Assembly: GCF_002024165.1 (NCBI RefSeq)
Contig: NZ_MWQN01000006.1
Coordinates: forward strand, 124,001-188,000
Direction: 5' to 3'
From: Embleya scabrispora
GTDB lineage: Bacteria > Actinomycetota > Actinomycetes > Streptomycetales > Streptomycetaceae
DNA: 64,000 nucleotides
The notes beneath the pieces were generated by a model, which did not search any database, was not told the origin of the DNA, and worked only from the letters and a program-made list of their open reading frames with translations. Shown here piece after piece: positions 1 through 9,137 of this stretch. Numbering within the stretch: the stretch's first letter is position 1; the number at the start of each line of letters is the position of its first letter. The position numbers and the translations under genes were made by a program.

Positions 1-1
1 C

Positions 2-418
2 GTCGTCGACGACATCGCCGTCGCGATCCAGGAGAGCGATGCCCGGATCGAACACGACCCGCTGCCGCGCGTCCAGGGCGACCCCACGCAACTCGCTCTC
101 CTGCTACAGAACCTGCTCGTCAACGCGATCAAGTTCCGCGACCTCGAACACGCGCCGCTCCTGCGCATGAGCGTCGAACGCGACGGCCGGATGTGGCGCT
201 TCGCTCTCACCGACAACGGCATCGGCATCGCCCCCGAATACGCCGACCGCATCTTCGTCGTCTTCCAACGCCTGCACACCCGCGAGGCATACCCCGGCAA
301 CGGCATCGGCCTGGCCATGTGCAAGAAGATCGTCGAATTCCACGGCGGCCGCATCCACCTCGACCCCGACCACACCGAAGGCACCCGCATCGTCTTCACC
401 CTCCCGGCCGACGCGTGA
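2..418 (+). CDS. Histidine kinase, C-terminal ATPase part (cut by window edge)
   Basis: Only the last 138 residues are present; the gene starts before the window. The visible part is a HATPase_c domain: N-box NLLVNAIKF, G1 box DNGIGIAPEY, a RIFVVFQRLHT F-box-like segment and G2 box GNGIGLAMCKKIV. The FQRLHT and GIGLAMCKKIV spacing is typical of bacteriophytochrome-like and CHASE3-type sensor kinases. It closely resembles the same region of the complete kinase at 4417-6024, so the two are paralogs. It is followed 180 bp later on the same strand by a response regulator (599-1393), the natural partner by context. The input domain cannot be seen. Family call is firm, partner and signal are inference. 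Confidence 0.93.
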   Translation, partial: VVDDIAVAIQESDARIEHDPLPRVQGDPTQLALLLQNLLVNAIKFRDLEHAPLLRMSVERDGRMWRFALTDNGIGIAPEYADRIFVVFQRLHTREAYPGNGIGLAMCKKIVEFHGGRIHLDPDHTEGTRIVFTLPADA

Positions 419-598
419 CCACACCCGCCCCACACAGGAACCGCCCCGGGCCTACAGTGCTCGTCGTTCCCCGATCCGGCGCGAACGTCGGGTGGGGACG
501 CCACGCTCGCACGAGGTACGGTCACCCCGCGGCCGCGCCGCCCGGGCCCCGGTGGTCGCCCCCGGAAGGGCGAGGCGAAACGCCCTCGGCCGCGTAGG

Positions 599-1393
599 GT
601 GTCCGGCATGGCCAGGAACGACTTCCCCTCCGCATTGACCGAGGACGAGATCGCCCGCCTCGCCGACACCGCCGTCGCCGACCTCGCACGGCGACTGGCC
701 ACACGTGTCTTCGACTCCGGTGACCGGGCGCGCGACAACGACGCACTCGGGCGCCTGCGCATGCTCGCGCACCTGTCCCGGGCCGTCGATCGCAACGCCG
801 CGGAGGAGGCCGCGGCAGCCGCCGCCGCGGGCGCACGCTACCCGCAACTGGGCGACGCCTGGTACGTCACCCGCCAAGCCGCCCGCCAACGTTGGCCCGG
901 CCTGGTCTTCACCGCCACACCCGCCTCCCGGCCCCTTCCCCGCGGGGCCGGAACGCCGGACGGCGCCGACCACTACGACGTGTTGCTCGTGGAGGACGAC
1001 CCGGCCGACGGCATCATCATCGCCGAGGGCCTGCGCGAACAGGGCACCGTGCGCACGGTCACGCGCGTGGACGACGGGCGCGCCGCGCTGCGGTTCCTGC
1101 GCGAACAGGGCAACGCCCGCCCCGCCCTGATCGTGATCGACCTGAACATACCCCGGATGAGCGGACAGGAACTGCTCACCGTCCTGAGCGACGACCCCGC
1201 GCTGCGGGCGATCCCGGTCGTCGTCCTCACCAACTCCGACGACCCCCGCGACGTGCACACCGCATTCGACCTCCACGCCAACGCCTACGTCACCAAACCG
1301 GTCAGACTCGACGACTTCCTCGCGGCCGTCCGCGGCATCGACACCTTCTTCCACTCCGCCCGTCGCGAAACGACGCCGCCACCGACGTACTGA
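599..1393 (+). CDS. Response regulator with N-terminal HTH-like region and C-terminal receiver
   Basis: A 264-residue protein. Residues about 125-250 form a CheY/Rcp1-like receiver: acidic cluster E132/D133/D134, probable phosphoacceptor D181 in VIDLNIPRMSG, T211 and K233 (TKPV). Residues 1-100 are helical, ending in ARYPQLGDAWYVTRQAARQR, which resembles the HTH of many actinobacterial proteins (Y/W..IG...G.TRQAA..R). If it binds DNA, the order is reversed compared with usual regulators. It follows the kinase fragment at 2-418 and is a paralog of 3509-4306. Start is GTG 599; an in-frame ATG at 608 with AGGGTG upstream is an alternative. Receiver certain, DNA binding inferred. Confidence 0.88.
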   Translation: MSGMARNDFPSALTEDEIARLADTAVADLARRLATRVFDSGDRARDNDALGRLRMLAHLSRAVDRNAAEEAAAAAAAGARYPQLGDAWYVTRQAARQRWPGLVFTATPASRPLPRGAGTPDGADHYDVLLVEDDPADGIIIAEGLREQGTVRTVTRVDDGRAALRFLREQGNARPALIVIDLNIPRMSGQELLTVLSDDPALRAIPVVVLTNSDDPRDVHTAFDLHANAYVTKPVRLDDFLAAVRGIDTFFHSARRETTPPPTY

Positions 1394-2116
1394 CCCCCGA
1401 TACCGACCCCCGCCCGCCGCGACCAGATCGTGCGACTTTCGGGACGGGGGCCGCTCACCCGGGACCGTGGTGGCGGACAGCGCAGCCCCGCCTATCACCC
1501 GGCACCACTCACACCCTGGTCCGTGAGGGACGCGCGCTGCCCCCGGATCGGTCGGCAGCCGCCGTCGACCGGCACGAATTCGATCGGACCCGGCGTCGCA
1601 AAGTCGTCCAGCCGGAGTGGAGTCCGCCCAAGTCGGGGTGGCGGAAGGGCTCGTAGCGCGGCCGGTACGCGTCCCACCGGACAATCAGGGCAGCACACGC
1701 CCGGTTCGCCGAGTTCGTCCCGGCGCGCTGTCCATTCCGGTGACGGCTCCAATCCGGACGACGGAGTCGGCACGAGCAACGCCTCGATCGCGGCCCGCGC
1801 CCGACCACGATCGACCGGACGAACCGGGGCTCCCCCCGATGCCCGTGGCAACTCGCGCACGGCGGCCGGAAGCAGCGGCTCCCCGCCGCCGGCCGATCGC
1901 GGGCTGGGACTCTGTTCCCCTTGCCGATCCGCCGGCCCCCGGCGAGGAGAGCAGCGCCTGGCTCTGTTCTCGAGAGACGACAGCGTTTCTACGGCGGTTC
2001 GGGAGGCACCGGGGCTCTGGGCCCGGGCCGGATGTTCACGGGTTTCGGCAGCGAGAGGCTGTTCGGCTGGGTTGTGGACCGGGCGCGTTCGATTGCGAGG
2101 ATCTTGGGTCTCGGGG
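1394..2116. other. Intergenic stretch without a supported gene
   Basis: Overlapping open frames exist on both strands (for example 1430-2152 plus and 1495-2184 minus), but their translations are low-complexity, rich in Arg/Pro/Ala, and match no family I recognise. The minus frame near 1620-1700 has somewhat gene-like composition and could be a relic. Confidence 0.4.
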
Positions 2117-2147
2117 TTGAGGTTGCCGTTGCGGCAGCTCCTACCGT
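2117..2147 (+). promoter_or_regulatory. Putative MerR-type promoter/operator with 19-bp spacer
   Basis: TTGAGG (2117-2122) and TACCGT (2142-2147) are separated by 19 bp, the overlong spacing typical of MerR-activated promoters. The spacer contains the imperfect dyad GTTGCCG-TTG-CGGCAGC (2122-2138, 6 of 7 positions paired). It lies about 50 bp before the TipA-like MerR gene, which suggests autoregulation. Inferred from sequence only. Confidence 0.45.
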
Positions 2148-2197
2148 CGTGACCAGGGCCGGAGAAACCGGCCCGGCGACACACATGTGCGGGAGTC

Positions 2198-2959
2198 GTG
2201 ATGGACTGGCCGATCTCAGAGGTGGCCCGGATGTCGGGCGTGACCGCCCGGACACTGCGTCACTACGACGAGACGGGCCTGCTGCCGCCGGCCCGGATCG
2301 GAGCCAACGGGCACCGCTATTACGAGCAGGGTCAGCTGCTGCGGCTGCAACAGATCCTCTTGTTGCGGGCGCTGGGCGTCGGGCTGCCGGAGATCGACCG
2401 GATCCTGTCGGACAGGGTCGACGAGGTGGACGCCCTGCGGGGCCACCACCGGCGCCTCCTCGCGGAACGGGACCGCCTCGACACACTGGCCGACACCGTA
2501 TCCCGCACAATCGCCGAACTGGAGCAGTCCAGGAAGGACGGCAACCCCATGACCATCAACCGACCGGAAAACCTCTTCGAAGGCGTCACACCCTCCCATT
2601 ACGAGGAGAACATGCGCGACTTCCCCGAACTCGCCGAAGAGATCGCACAACGCGCCGACGCAATGAGCCAGGCCGACGCCGACGCCGCGCACCGTGAGCG
2701 CACCGCGCAGATGATCCGGCTGGCCGAACTCATGGCCGCAGGCCACCCGGCCGACGCCGACCCGGTCCAGGCCGAGATCGACACCCAGTACCGGGCACTG
2801 ACCGCACTGCACGCGGTCACCGCCGAGGACTACCGGGCCATCGGACGCTCCGTCGTCGACAACGAGACGTGGCGCGCCGCATACGAGGCCGTTGCTTCCG
2901 GCCTGGCCGCGTACCAGCGCGATGCCATCGAGGTCTACACCACCACCCGGCTGAACTGA
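2198..2959 (+). CDS. MerR-family regulator with TipAS-like ligand domain
   Basis: A 253-residue protein. Residues 4-75 are a MerR winged helix (ISEVARMSGVTARTLRHYDE, then GLLPPARIGANGHRYY), followed by a dimerisation helix to about residue 110. Residues about 115-250 resemble the TipAS domain of TipAL, which binds thiopeptide antibiotics in Streptomyces and related molecules elsewhere. Starts GTG-ATG, so residue 1 or 2 may be the initiator. A probable MerR-type promoter with 19-bp spacer lies upstream, and a perfect hairpin terminator begins 5 bp after the stop, so the gene looks monocistronic. Family is clear; ligand and targets are unknown. Confidence 0.9.
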   Translation: MMDWPISEVARMSGVTARTLRHYDETGLLPPARIGANGHRYYEQGQLLRLQQILLLRALGVGLPEIDRILSDRVDEVDALRGHHRRLLAERDRLDTLADTVSRTIAELEQSRKDGNPMTINRPENLFEGVTPSHYEENMRDFPELAEEIAQRADAMSQADADAAHRERTAQMIRLAELMAAGHPADADPVQAEIDTQYRALTALHAVTAEDYRAIGRSVVDNETWRAAYEAVASGLAAYQRDAIEVYTTTRLN

Positions 2960-2963
2960 GACA

Positions 2964-3010
2964 CGACGCAACCGCCATCGCGAGGAAGAGTCGCGATGGC
3001 GGTTGCGTCG
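2964..3010 (+). terminator. Strong hairpin terminator after the MerR gene
   Basis: Perfect 20-bp arms (2964-2983 and 2991-3010) around a 7-base loop GGAAGAG, starting 5 bp after the MerR stop codon. No T-tract follows, as is common for actinomycete terminators. Confidence 0.85.
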
Positions 3011-3508
3011 CGTCCCGGCGGTCCGGCGATGTTCGATCCCGAGGACCGGCCGCGGCCGCCTCAACACGGTGCCGCCCATTCCCGTGAACAACGACTTCCC
3101 TCACGAAAGACCGCCTCCCAACGCGCTGAATAATCGCTGTCGGAAGTCGTGAACAAAGCCACAGCGCCCCTGTCGCCGTCTCGCCTCATACACCTCTCCC
3201 GGTACGTCCGTCCGGCGCCCATCGGCCGGCGGCATCGAGGCGAGAACCGCCCGCGTGCGTCCGACACCGCGCGATCGAGACGCCCGACGGCTCGACCGGC
3301 TCCGTCATCGCGTCGCCCCATCTATCGGGAGACACCCACGGCGTCCGGGGTGAAACGGTGCTCGGGGCCCGTACGCCCGACGCCGCCGGGAATCGGCCCC
3401 GGCTCGAAACACCTTTCGCCGAGGTTCACCCGTCGTCGGGCGGGGACGACGGCGGGCCATGGGCACGCGACTCCCTTGCCCCCCTGCGTGCGGTCGCGGA
3501 GGTGGGCG
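3011..3508. other. Intergenic region between convergent genes
   Basis: About 500 bp between the MerR terminator and the 3' end of the minus-strand response regulator. I see no supported gene or further strong hairpin. Confidence 0.5.
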
Positions 3509-4306
3509 TCACGGGCGTCGGGTGGGATCCTCCGCGGTGGTTCCGGCGGAGGCCCGAGTGGCGGTGCCCAGGTAGAAGGTGTCGATGCTCTGCACGGCCC
3601 GCTCGAATTCGTCCAGATTGACCGGCTTGGCCACATACGCGTTTGCGTGGCTGCTGTAGGCGCCGCTGACGTCGTCCGGCGCGGTGGAGGTGGTGAGGAC
3701 GACCACGGGGATGACCTGCAGGTCGGCATCGCTCTTGAGGATCTTGAGCAGATCGCGGCCGTTCATGCGGGGCATGTTCAGGTCCAGGACGATGAGTTCG
3801 GGACGCGCGTTGTCCGGGTCGCGCAGGTATTCCAGGGCGGCGACGCCGTCGGTGACCCGGATCAGGTTTCGGGCGCCGCGCTCGGAGAGGGCCTCCTCGA
3901 TGAGCATGGCGTCGGCGATGTCGTCCTCGACGAGCAGGACGTCGAAGGGTCGGGTGGGGACGGTCATCGTCGAATGCTCCGTGGGTGTGTCGTTCGAGTG
4001 GTGGAAGAGCCCCGGCCAGCGACGGCGTGCGCCCTGGCGGGTCAGGCCGCAGGCGGCCCCGATCTGCGGATAGCCGGCTCCCGCGCGCGCCGCGTCGACG
4101 GCCGCCTCCCGCTGGAGCCGCTCCGTGGCGTACCGGACGCGATCCAGCGTATGCAGCAGCGCCAGTGCCCGCGCCGCACCGTCCGGAGACGGGGAGGTCG
4201 GCGTCTGCGTCAGGCGGTCGGTGAGATCCCGAACGAGGGCGTCGACCTCCGCCTCGGCGGCGGCCGTCGTCGGCGGGACGGCCCACCGCACGTTGTTGCC
4301 TGACAT
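3509..4306 (-). CDS. Response regulator with N-terminal HTH-like region and C-terminal receiver (paralog)
   Basis: A 265-residue paralog of 599-1393. The receiver spans about 121-245: acidic cluster E127/D128/D129, phosphoacceptor D175 in VLDLNMPRMNG, and K227 (AKPV). The N-terminal part ends in YPQIGAACGLTRQGARRRW, matching the paralog. ATG 4306 was chosen because a promoter-like pair lies directly before it and upstream sequence is not gene-like. An internal ATG at codon 114 could produce a receiver-only form. It is divergent from the CHASE3 kinase at 4417, its most likely partner. Confidence 0.88.
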   Translation of the reverse strand: MSGNNVRWAVPPTTAAAEAEVDALVRDLTDRLTQTPTSPSPDGAARALALLHTLDRVRYATERLQREAAVDAARAGAGYPQIGAACGLTRQGARRRWPGLFHHSNDTPTEHSTMTVPTRPFDVLLVEDDIADAMLIEEALSERGARNLIRVTDGVAALEYLRDPDNARPELIVLDLNMPRMNGRDLLKILKSDADLQVIPVVVLTTSTAPDDVSGAYSSHANAYVAKPVNLDEFERAVQSIDTFYLGTATRASAGTTAEDPTRRP

Positions 4307-4313
4307 AGGGGGC

Positions 4314-4342
4314 ACTGTAGGCCCCGGGCCGACCCGCGACAA
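4314..4342 (-). promoter_or_regulatory. Probable promoter of the minus-strand response regulator, near-leaderless
   Basis: On the minus strand TTGTCG (4342-4337) and TACAGT (4319-4314) are 17 bp apart. The -10 ends 8 bases before the ATG at 4306, so the transcript would be leaderless or nearly so. The -35 overlaps the inverted repeat CGACAAC-AGCG-GTTGTCG (4337-4354), a possible regulator site between the divergent genes. Confidence 0.5.
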
Positions 4343-4416
4343 CAGCGGTTGTCGTGTCCGTCTAGAGTATGCCGACCGTACGCGACGGCGAGAGCGCCCC
4401 GGCGAGGAGTCCACGG

Positions 4417-6024
4417 ATGAGCAGTGATGACACGCGACCGCCCGCCGGGGGGCTCTCCGCGTGGACGACCCGACGGTGGCTCCGGGTGGGGGTGGCGGTG
4501 TCCCTGGCGATCCTGACCGTCCTCGGGGCGACGGGCGCATGGATTCTGGGACGGACGGGGACCATCAGCAACGACCTCGCCGACGTGCGGTCCCCGGCCC
4601 TGTCCGCCGCGTTGCATCTGGAATCGGCCGTGCTCAACCAGGAAACCGGGATCCGCGGATACGGGCTCACCGGCTCCCCGGAGTTCAAGGGCCCCTACGA
4701 GCAGGGACGCCTCGAACAGGACGCCGACATCCGACAGTTGACGAAACTGCTCCAGGACGACGCCGCCGCCCTGGAGGATCTCGGGGCGGTGCGCGGCGCC
4801 GTCGAACGGTGGCAGGACAGGATCGCCGGCCCCATAGCCGCCTCCCCTCCCGGATCCCCGTCGCCGGCGGCTTCCGAACGAGCCACGGAGGGCAGGACGG
4901 CCTTCGACGCGGTTCGTGTCGCATTGGCCCGCCAGCAGGAGCGCCTGCGCGCGGACCGCGACCGGGCCCGGAACGAGTTGATGTCCACCATGACGCTGCG
5001 GAACTGGGTGTTCGGCGCGATCGCGGTCTTGATCGTCGCCTTGGCGGCGCTGGTCTTCGAGGGACTGCGCCGCGGTATCCGCATCCCCTTGGAGCGGTTG
5101 GGAGCGGACGCTCGCGTCATCGCCGGGGGCGACTTCGAGCACCCGATCGCCGCGACCGGGCCGGCCGATCTGCGGCGCCTGAGCGCGGAGATCGACTTCA
5201 TGCGCCGGCGACTGGTGCGCGAGTTGGCGTTCGCCGAACAGACGCGGTTGCGTCTGGACGCCCAGGCGGCGAATCTCGAGCGGTCCAACACGGAGTTGGA
5301 GCAGTTCGCGTACGTGGCCTCGCACGACCTCCAGGAGCCGTTGCGCAAGGTCTCCAGTTTCACCCAACTGCTCCAGCGACGCTACGGCGGGCAACTCGAC
5401 GAGCGGGCCTCGCGGTACATCGACTTCGCGGTCGACGGAGCGAACCGCATGCAGATCCTGATCAACGACCTGCTCGAATTCTCCCGCGTGGGGCGGGTCC
5501 ACAACGCGCACCACAGCGTTGACCTGGACGACGTACTGGAACAGGCGCTGTCCGCGCTGAGCATCTCCGTCGAGGAGACCGGGGCGACGATCACCCACGA
5601 CCGGCTGCCGACGCTGACCGCCGACCCCACCCAGATCGGCATGCTCTGGCAGAACCTGATCTCCAACGCCGTCAAGTTCCGCCGCCCGGACGAACCCCCA
5701 CGGATCCACGTCACGGCGTCGCCCGAGGGCGAACTGTGGCGGTTCACCGTCACCGACAACGGCATCGGCATCGGCCCCGAGTACGTCGACAAGGTCTTCG
5801 TGATCTTCCAACGGCTGCACACCAAGGACGCCTATCCCGGCAGCGGCATCGGCCTCGCGATGTGCAAGAAGATCGTCGAGTTCCACGGCGGCACGATCGC
5901 CGTCGACCCCGACCACCGCGACGGCGCGCGCATCACCTTCACCCTGGCGACCCAACCGCCCCCGGAGCCGGACGCGTTGGTCATCCCCCAGGCGACCCGC
6001 GCCGGCGCGGAAACGACGTCATGA
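4417..6024 (+). CDS. CHASE3-HAMP sensor histidine kinase
   Basis: A 535-residue membrane kinase. TM1 lies at about 22-45, followed by an extracytoplasmic CHASE3-like helical domain (QETGIRGYGLTGSPEF is its signature), TM2 at about 192-212, a HAMP region, and HisKA with H303 in ASHDLQEPLRKV. The HATPase_c domain has NLISNAVKF, DNGIGIGPEY and GSGIGLAMCKKIV. ATG 4417 is preferred over an upstream in-frame start at 4369 because GAGGAG sits 8 bases before it. Its stop overlaps the ATG of the receiver-PP2C gene (ATGA), so both are translationally coupled. Divergent from the HTH-receiver regulator. Confidence 0.93.
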   Translation: MSSDDTRPPAGGLSAWTTRRWLRVGVAVSLAILTVLGATGAWILGRTGTISNDLADVRSPALSAALHLESAVLNQETGIRGYGLTGSPEFKGPYEQGRLEQDADIRQLTKLLQDDAAALEDLGAVRGAVERWQDRIAGPIAASPPGSPSPAASERATEGRTAFDAVRVALARQQERLRADRDRARNELMSTMTLRNWVFGAIAVLIVALAALVFEGLRRGIRIPLERLGADARVIAGGDFEHPIAATGPADLRRLSAEIDFMRRRLVRELAFAEQTRLRLDAQAANLERSNTELEQFAYVASHDLQEPLRKVSSFTQLLQRRYGGQLDERASRYIDFAVDGANRMQILINDLLEFSRVGRVHNAHHSVDLDDVLEQALSALSISVEETGATITHDRLPTLTADPTQIGMLWQNLISNAVKFRRPDEPPRIHVTASPEGELWRFTVTDNGIGIGPEYVDKVFVIFQRLHTKDAYPGSGIGLAMCKKIVEFHGGTIAVDPDHRDGARITFTLATQPPPEPDALVIPQATRAGAETTS

Positions 6025-7202
6025 GCGCGGGCGTCGACGAGGCCGGGTATCGCATCCTCCTGATCGAGGACGACCCGGGCGACGCGCTGCTCGTGGAGGA
6101 ACTCCTGCGCGACACGGCTCTGCGTTTCGATCTGACGATTCGCACCACGCTGGCCGAGGCGCGGGTGGAACTGGCGAAGGACACGATCGACTGCATCCTC
6201 CTGGACCTGCATCTGCCCGACGTCTCCGGTACGACCGCGGTCGGCATGGTCCGGGACCTGACCCCGCACACCGCCGTGATCGTCCTGACCGGGACGGCCG
6301 AGGCCCAAGCCGCCGCCGAGGCCATGGCCGCGGGCGCCCAGGACTACCTCGTCAAGGGACGGGTCGAGTCCGAACTCCTGTACCGCACGGTGCGCTACGC
6401 GGTCTACCGCAGCAGGACCGAACGCGCCGTCGTCGAAACCCAGGCCGCCCGCCTGCGCGCGCAGGAGAACGCCCGCCTCGAACGCGGCCTGCTGCCCCGA
6501 CCCCTGCTCGACACCTCCACGGTGACCGTCACCTCCCGCTACCTGCCCGGCGCCGACAGAGCCCTCCTCGGCGGGGACTTCCTCGACGTCGTCGAAAGCG
6601 ACGACAAACTCCTGCACGCCATCGTCGGCGACGTGAGCGGACACGGCGCCGACGCCGCCGCACTGGGCGTGTGCCTCAGGATCGCCTGGCGCTCCCTGGT
6701 ACTCGGCGGACACCGCGGCGGCGACCTCCTGAACCTGATGGAGCGCATCCTGATCGCCGAACGCGGCGACCAACCGCTGTTCGCCACCTGCACCCTGCTG
6801 ACCCTCGACGAAACCGCCGCAACCGCCACCCTCCACCTCGCCGGCCACCACGAACCCCTGCTGACCACCGACGAGGGCACCCACGAGGTGACCGCCGCCC
6901 ACGGCATCGCGCTGGGCATCATCCCCGGCGAACACAGATGGCCCGCCACCGTCGTCCCACTCCCACCCAGGGGAGCCTTGACGCTGTACACGGACGGCCT
7001 CACCGAAGGACACAACGGCGCCGACACCACACGCCTCGGCGTCGACGGACTGCTCGCACTCATCAAAAACCTTCCCTCCACCCCGCCGGACATCCACGTC
7101 GACCTGCTCATCGAACAAACCCACGCCCTCAACGCCGGACGCCACACCGACGACCTCGCGGTCCTGCGCCTCGACTGGGACACCCGACTTCACCGGATCT
7201 GA
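6021..7202 (+). CDS. Receiver domain fused to PP2C-type serine phosphatase (RsbU/SpoIIE-like)
   Basis: A 393-residue protein. The receiver is at about 10-128 (E16/D17/D18, phosphoacceptor D62 in LLDLHLPDVSG, T90, K112), followed by a helical linker and a SpoIIE/PP2C phosphatase domain at about 190-390. Metal-site motifs are visible: GGDFLDV, GDVSGHGADAAAL, YTDGLTE and TDDLAVLRL. Such proteins dephosphorylate anti-sigma antagonists in partner-switching stress pathways. ATG overlaps the kinase stop by four bases, so the kinase probably phosphorylates this receiver and controls the phosphatase. No anti-sigma or antagonist gene is adjacent. Confidence 0.93.
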   Translation: MSAGVDEAGYRILLIEDDPGDALLVEELLRDTALRFDLTIRTTLAEARVELAKDTIDCILLDLHLPDVSGTTAVGMVRDLTPHTAVIVLTGTAEAQAAAEAMAAGAQDYLVKGRVESELLYRTVRYAVYRSRTERAVVETQAARLRAQENARLERGLLPRPLLDTSTVTVTSRYLPGADRALLGGDFLDVVESDDKLLHAIVGDVSGHGADAAALGVCLRIAWRSLVLGGHRGGDLLNLMERILIAERGDQPLFATCTLLTLDETAATATLHLAGHHEPLLTTDEGTHEVTAAHGIALGIIPGEHRWPATVVPLPPRGALTLYTDGLTEGHNGADTTRLGVDGLLALIKNLPSTPPDIHVDLLIEQTHALNAGRHTDDLAVLRLDWDTRLHRI

Positions 7203-7971
7203 GAAGCGGCGCGAGACACGGAAACGGCAAGCCCCGCCTACGTACCGACCGGTCCGCCGCTCACCCGACTTGTACAGGCGGTCGCGGGCGGGTGTCACCC
7301 GGTGCCGTCGTCGGGGGTTTGTGACCCGTGGAGAGCCCTCGGTGAACGGTTCACCGTTCAGGGGTCGGCGTATCTCGCCGGCACCATCCGGATGCGCGCT
7401 GTCGATCGCCCACGGGACCGGACCCACAGGTTCGACGAACCGGCCGGTCGAATCCACGCCGAACCTCGGCAGCCTTTCGATCTCTTCTCCCCCTCCACGT
7501 TTCCGATTCTCTTCCCCCAACTGATCGCCTGTCTTTCGGCCGCGGCGCGGCCGTGCTCGGTACCGTTTCGTACGAACGACGATCCCTGCGCTGGGCACTG
7601 CCACACCCCAGGCGTTCCGCTCCCCCAGACCCACCCCGGGCGGCGATCGAAGCCTGCTCGTCGTCGATCGCCCCGAAGGGGTCGGTAAAGGGAGGCCGGG
7701 CAAGCGGCGGCAGCCGAGAGCTGTGAGCGGGACAAGGCCATCGCGCTTGCCGCACCCGGATCCACACGGCCGTGCCCGCCGGAGAACCAGCGGGCACCGC
7801 CGTCACGTCGCGTTCCTCGTCGGGAACGCGTAAGGGGCCCGGCCGAAGCCGGGCCCCGTGACACCGTCGGGTACAGCCCGCACAGGACACGCAAGTGATT
7901 GTGTGGACCCGACGAAGGATGCCCACCCGGCATGGCACCGACGTGGGGGTTGTGGGGGTCGTGTGCGGGAT
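7203..7971. other. Long intergenic stretch
   Basis: About 770 bp with only overlapping low-complexity frames on both strands and no recognisable family. It contains the hairpin at 7834-7857. Confidence 0.45.
7834..7857 (-). terminator. Hairpin terminator-like element
   Basis: Perfect 10-bp GC-rich arms (7834-7843 and 7848-7857) with a CGAA tetraloop, which is CGAA-like on one strand and TTCG on the other. It lies about 115 bp downstream of the disrupted minus-strand gene at 7972-8368 and could work in either direction. Confidence 0.6.
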
Positions 7972-8368
7972 TCACCCGAAGGAGTGGCCGACCGCGCGGG
8001 CGAAGGCGGGTTCGATCGCGTTGCACGGCGTTCCTACCGCGTGAATGCGCATGAGCCGGCCCAGGAGTCGGGTGAGTTCTACCGGTTCGCAGCGTCCGGG
8101 CCGGCTCACGTGGATCTCCCGAATGACATTCTCTTGGCCGGCGCAGCCGAAGGCGCGGTGGGCGTGGTCGAGGCGCGGCGAGCAGGTCCGCCGCGGCAGT
8201 CGGCCACCCCGCCCTCGAGGCGAGCGCGGTGACAGCCGTGCGGTCGACTTCGCGGCCGTCGAACTCCAGGCGCCCGCATCCGCACGGGGCCGGACGGCGC
8301 ACGGCCCGGTCCCGGTCGTCGGGATGGCCGCCGAATGCGTACTCGACCGCGCGGTCGTACGCGTCCAT
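7972..8368 (-). pseudogene. Frameshifted hypothetical protein gene
   Basis: From ATG 8368 one minus frame reads MDAYDRAVEYAFGGHPDDRD and on to a Cys/Gly-rich stretch ending about 8180. Coding character then moves to another frame (LDHAHRAFGCAGQENV, later LLGRLMRIHAVGTPCNAIE) and stops at TGA 7972-7974. Together they would give about 130 residues with consistent high third-position GC, so one indel near 8180 is likely. No family recognised. The upstream frame remains open to 8524, so the true start is unsure. Confidence 0.4.
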
Positions 8369-8596
8369 GAAGTCGTGTTCGGTGCGGGGGTCGTCGGCGA
8401 CGGGTTCGTGGGCCGCGGCGGGCCTGCCCTTCTCGGATCGTGCGTACGCGAGTGTGCATCGCCCGTTCAACGAGGGCCACGGCGCCGGGAAGCGGCCTCC
8501 CCTACGTGTCGCCGACCCCGGCATACTTGCCGGCCCCCGTCCGGCCGCGAACCCCGCGACGCGCCCGAGGAGTTCGGTGAACAGGAGGACACGCGG

Positions 8597-8827
8597 ATGA
8601 ACGTCGGCGACAAGGCGGGGACCTCGACGGATGGGCGCAGGCGAGCGTGCCCAAGGGTGCGGTCGGATTCGTCACGCGCGTTCGGCCGCCTGGAGATGAC
8701 GTCCACCGTCGCCGGTGTCCTGGGCGGCACGCGAGAGGTGGGGGTGATCGTGGATCCGGACCGGATCGCGCGGGTCCGAGCCGATCGGCCGTCCGTCCGG
8801 GCGGGGCGTCCGAATCCCGAACAGTGA
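8597..8827 (+). CDS. Small hypothetical protein
   Basis: A 76-codon frame starting at ATG 8597 with an excellent ribosome site, AGGAGG at 8583-8588, 8 bases before the start. Translation begins MNVGDKAGTSTDGRRRAC and is basic with no membrane segment or known motif. The ribosome site is the main support; codon use is only moderately gene-like, so it may be a truncated or frameshifted relic. Confidence 0.35.
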   Translation: MNVGDKAGTSTDGRRRACPRVRSDSSRAFGRLEMTSTVAGVLGGTREVGVIVDPDRIARVRADRPSVRAGRPNPEQ

Positions 8828-9137
8828 CGACCCGTGATCTAGTTGCCACCGCGATTGCCAACATGCGACATGTCGGTGATCGTTCGTCGGCTGTGTCGCT
8901 GTATTCGCGTGGGCATCGTCCAGGGCATGAGGTACAGCGATTCGCCCCGGGACGCGGGCGCCGACCTGGCCGCGCTGGTTCGGCAGGCCCATCTGTGGAA
9001 CGCACCGGAAGGGGAGGCGCCCGGGACACGTGCTCTGACCGCATAGGTTCGCCGGGTTGCGCGGACGCCGGCTGCGCTTGGTCCTCATCGCCGGACGGAA
9101 CCAGCAACCATCCGGTCACACCACCAGCGACTCACGG
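8828..9137. other. Intergenic stretch
   Basis: About 310 bp. A 67-codon plus frame (8843-9046) has a gene-like second half but no ribosome site or recognisable family, so it is not called. Confidence 0.4.

Noticed and set aside
445-465. TACAGT box similar to the one before the paralogous regulator, as promoter for 599-1393
   Set aside because: No acceptable -35 box 16-19 bp upstream and 140 bp from the start codon.
452-7703. Very long open frames opposite real genes (for example 452-1684 minus, 3149-4303 plus, 4210-5955 minus, 5832-7703 minus)
   Set aside because: Typical antisense shadows in high-GC DNA; translations are low-complexity, and the opposite strand carries recognisable domains.
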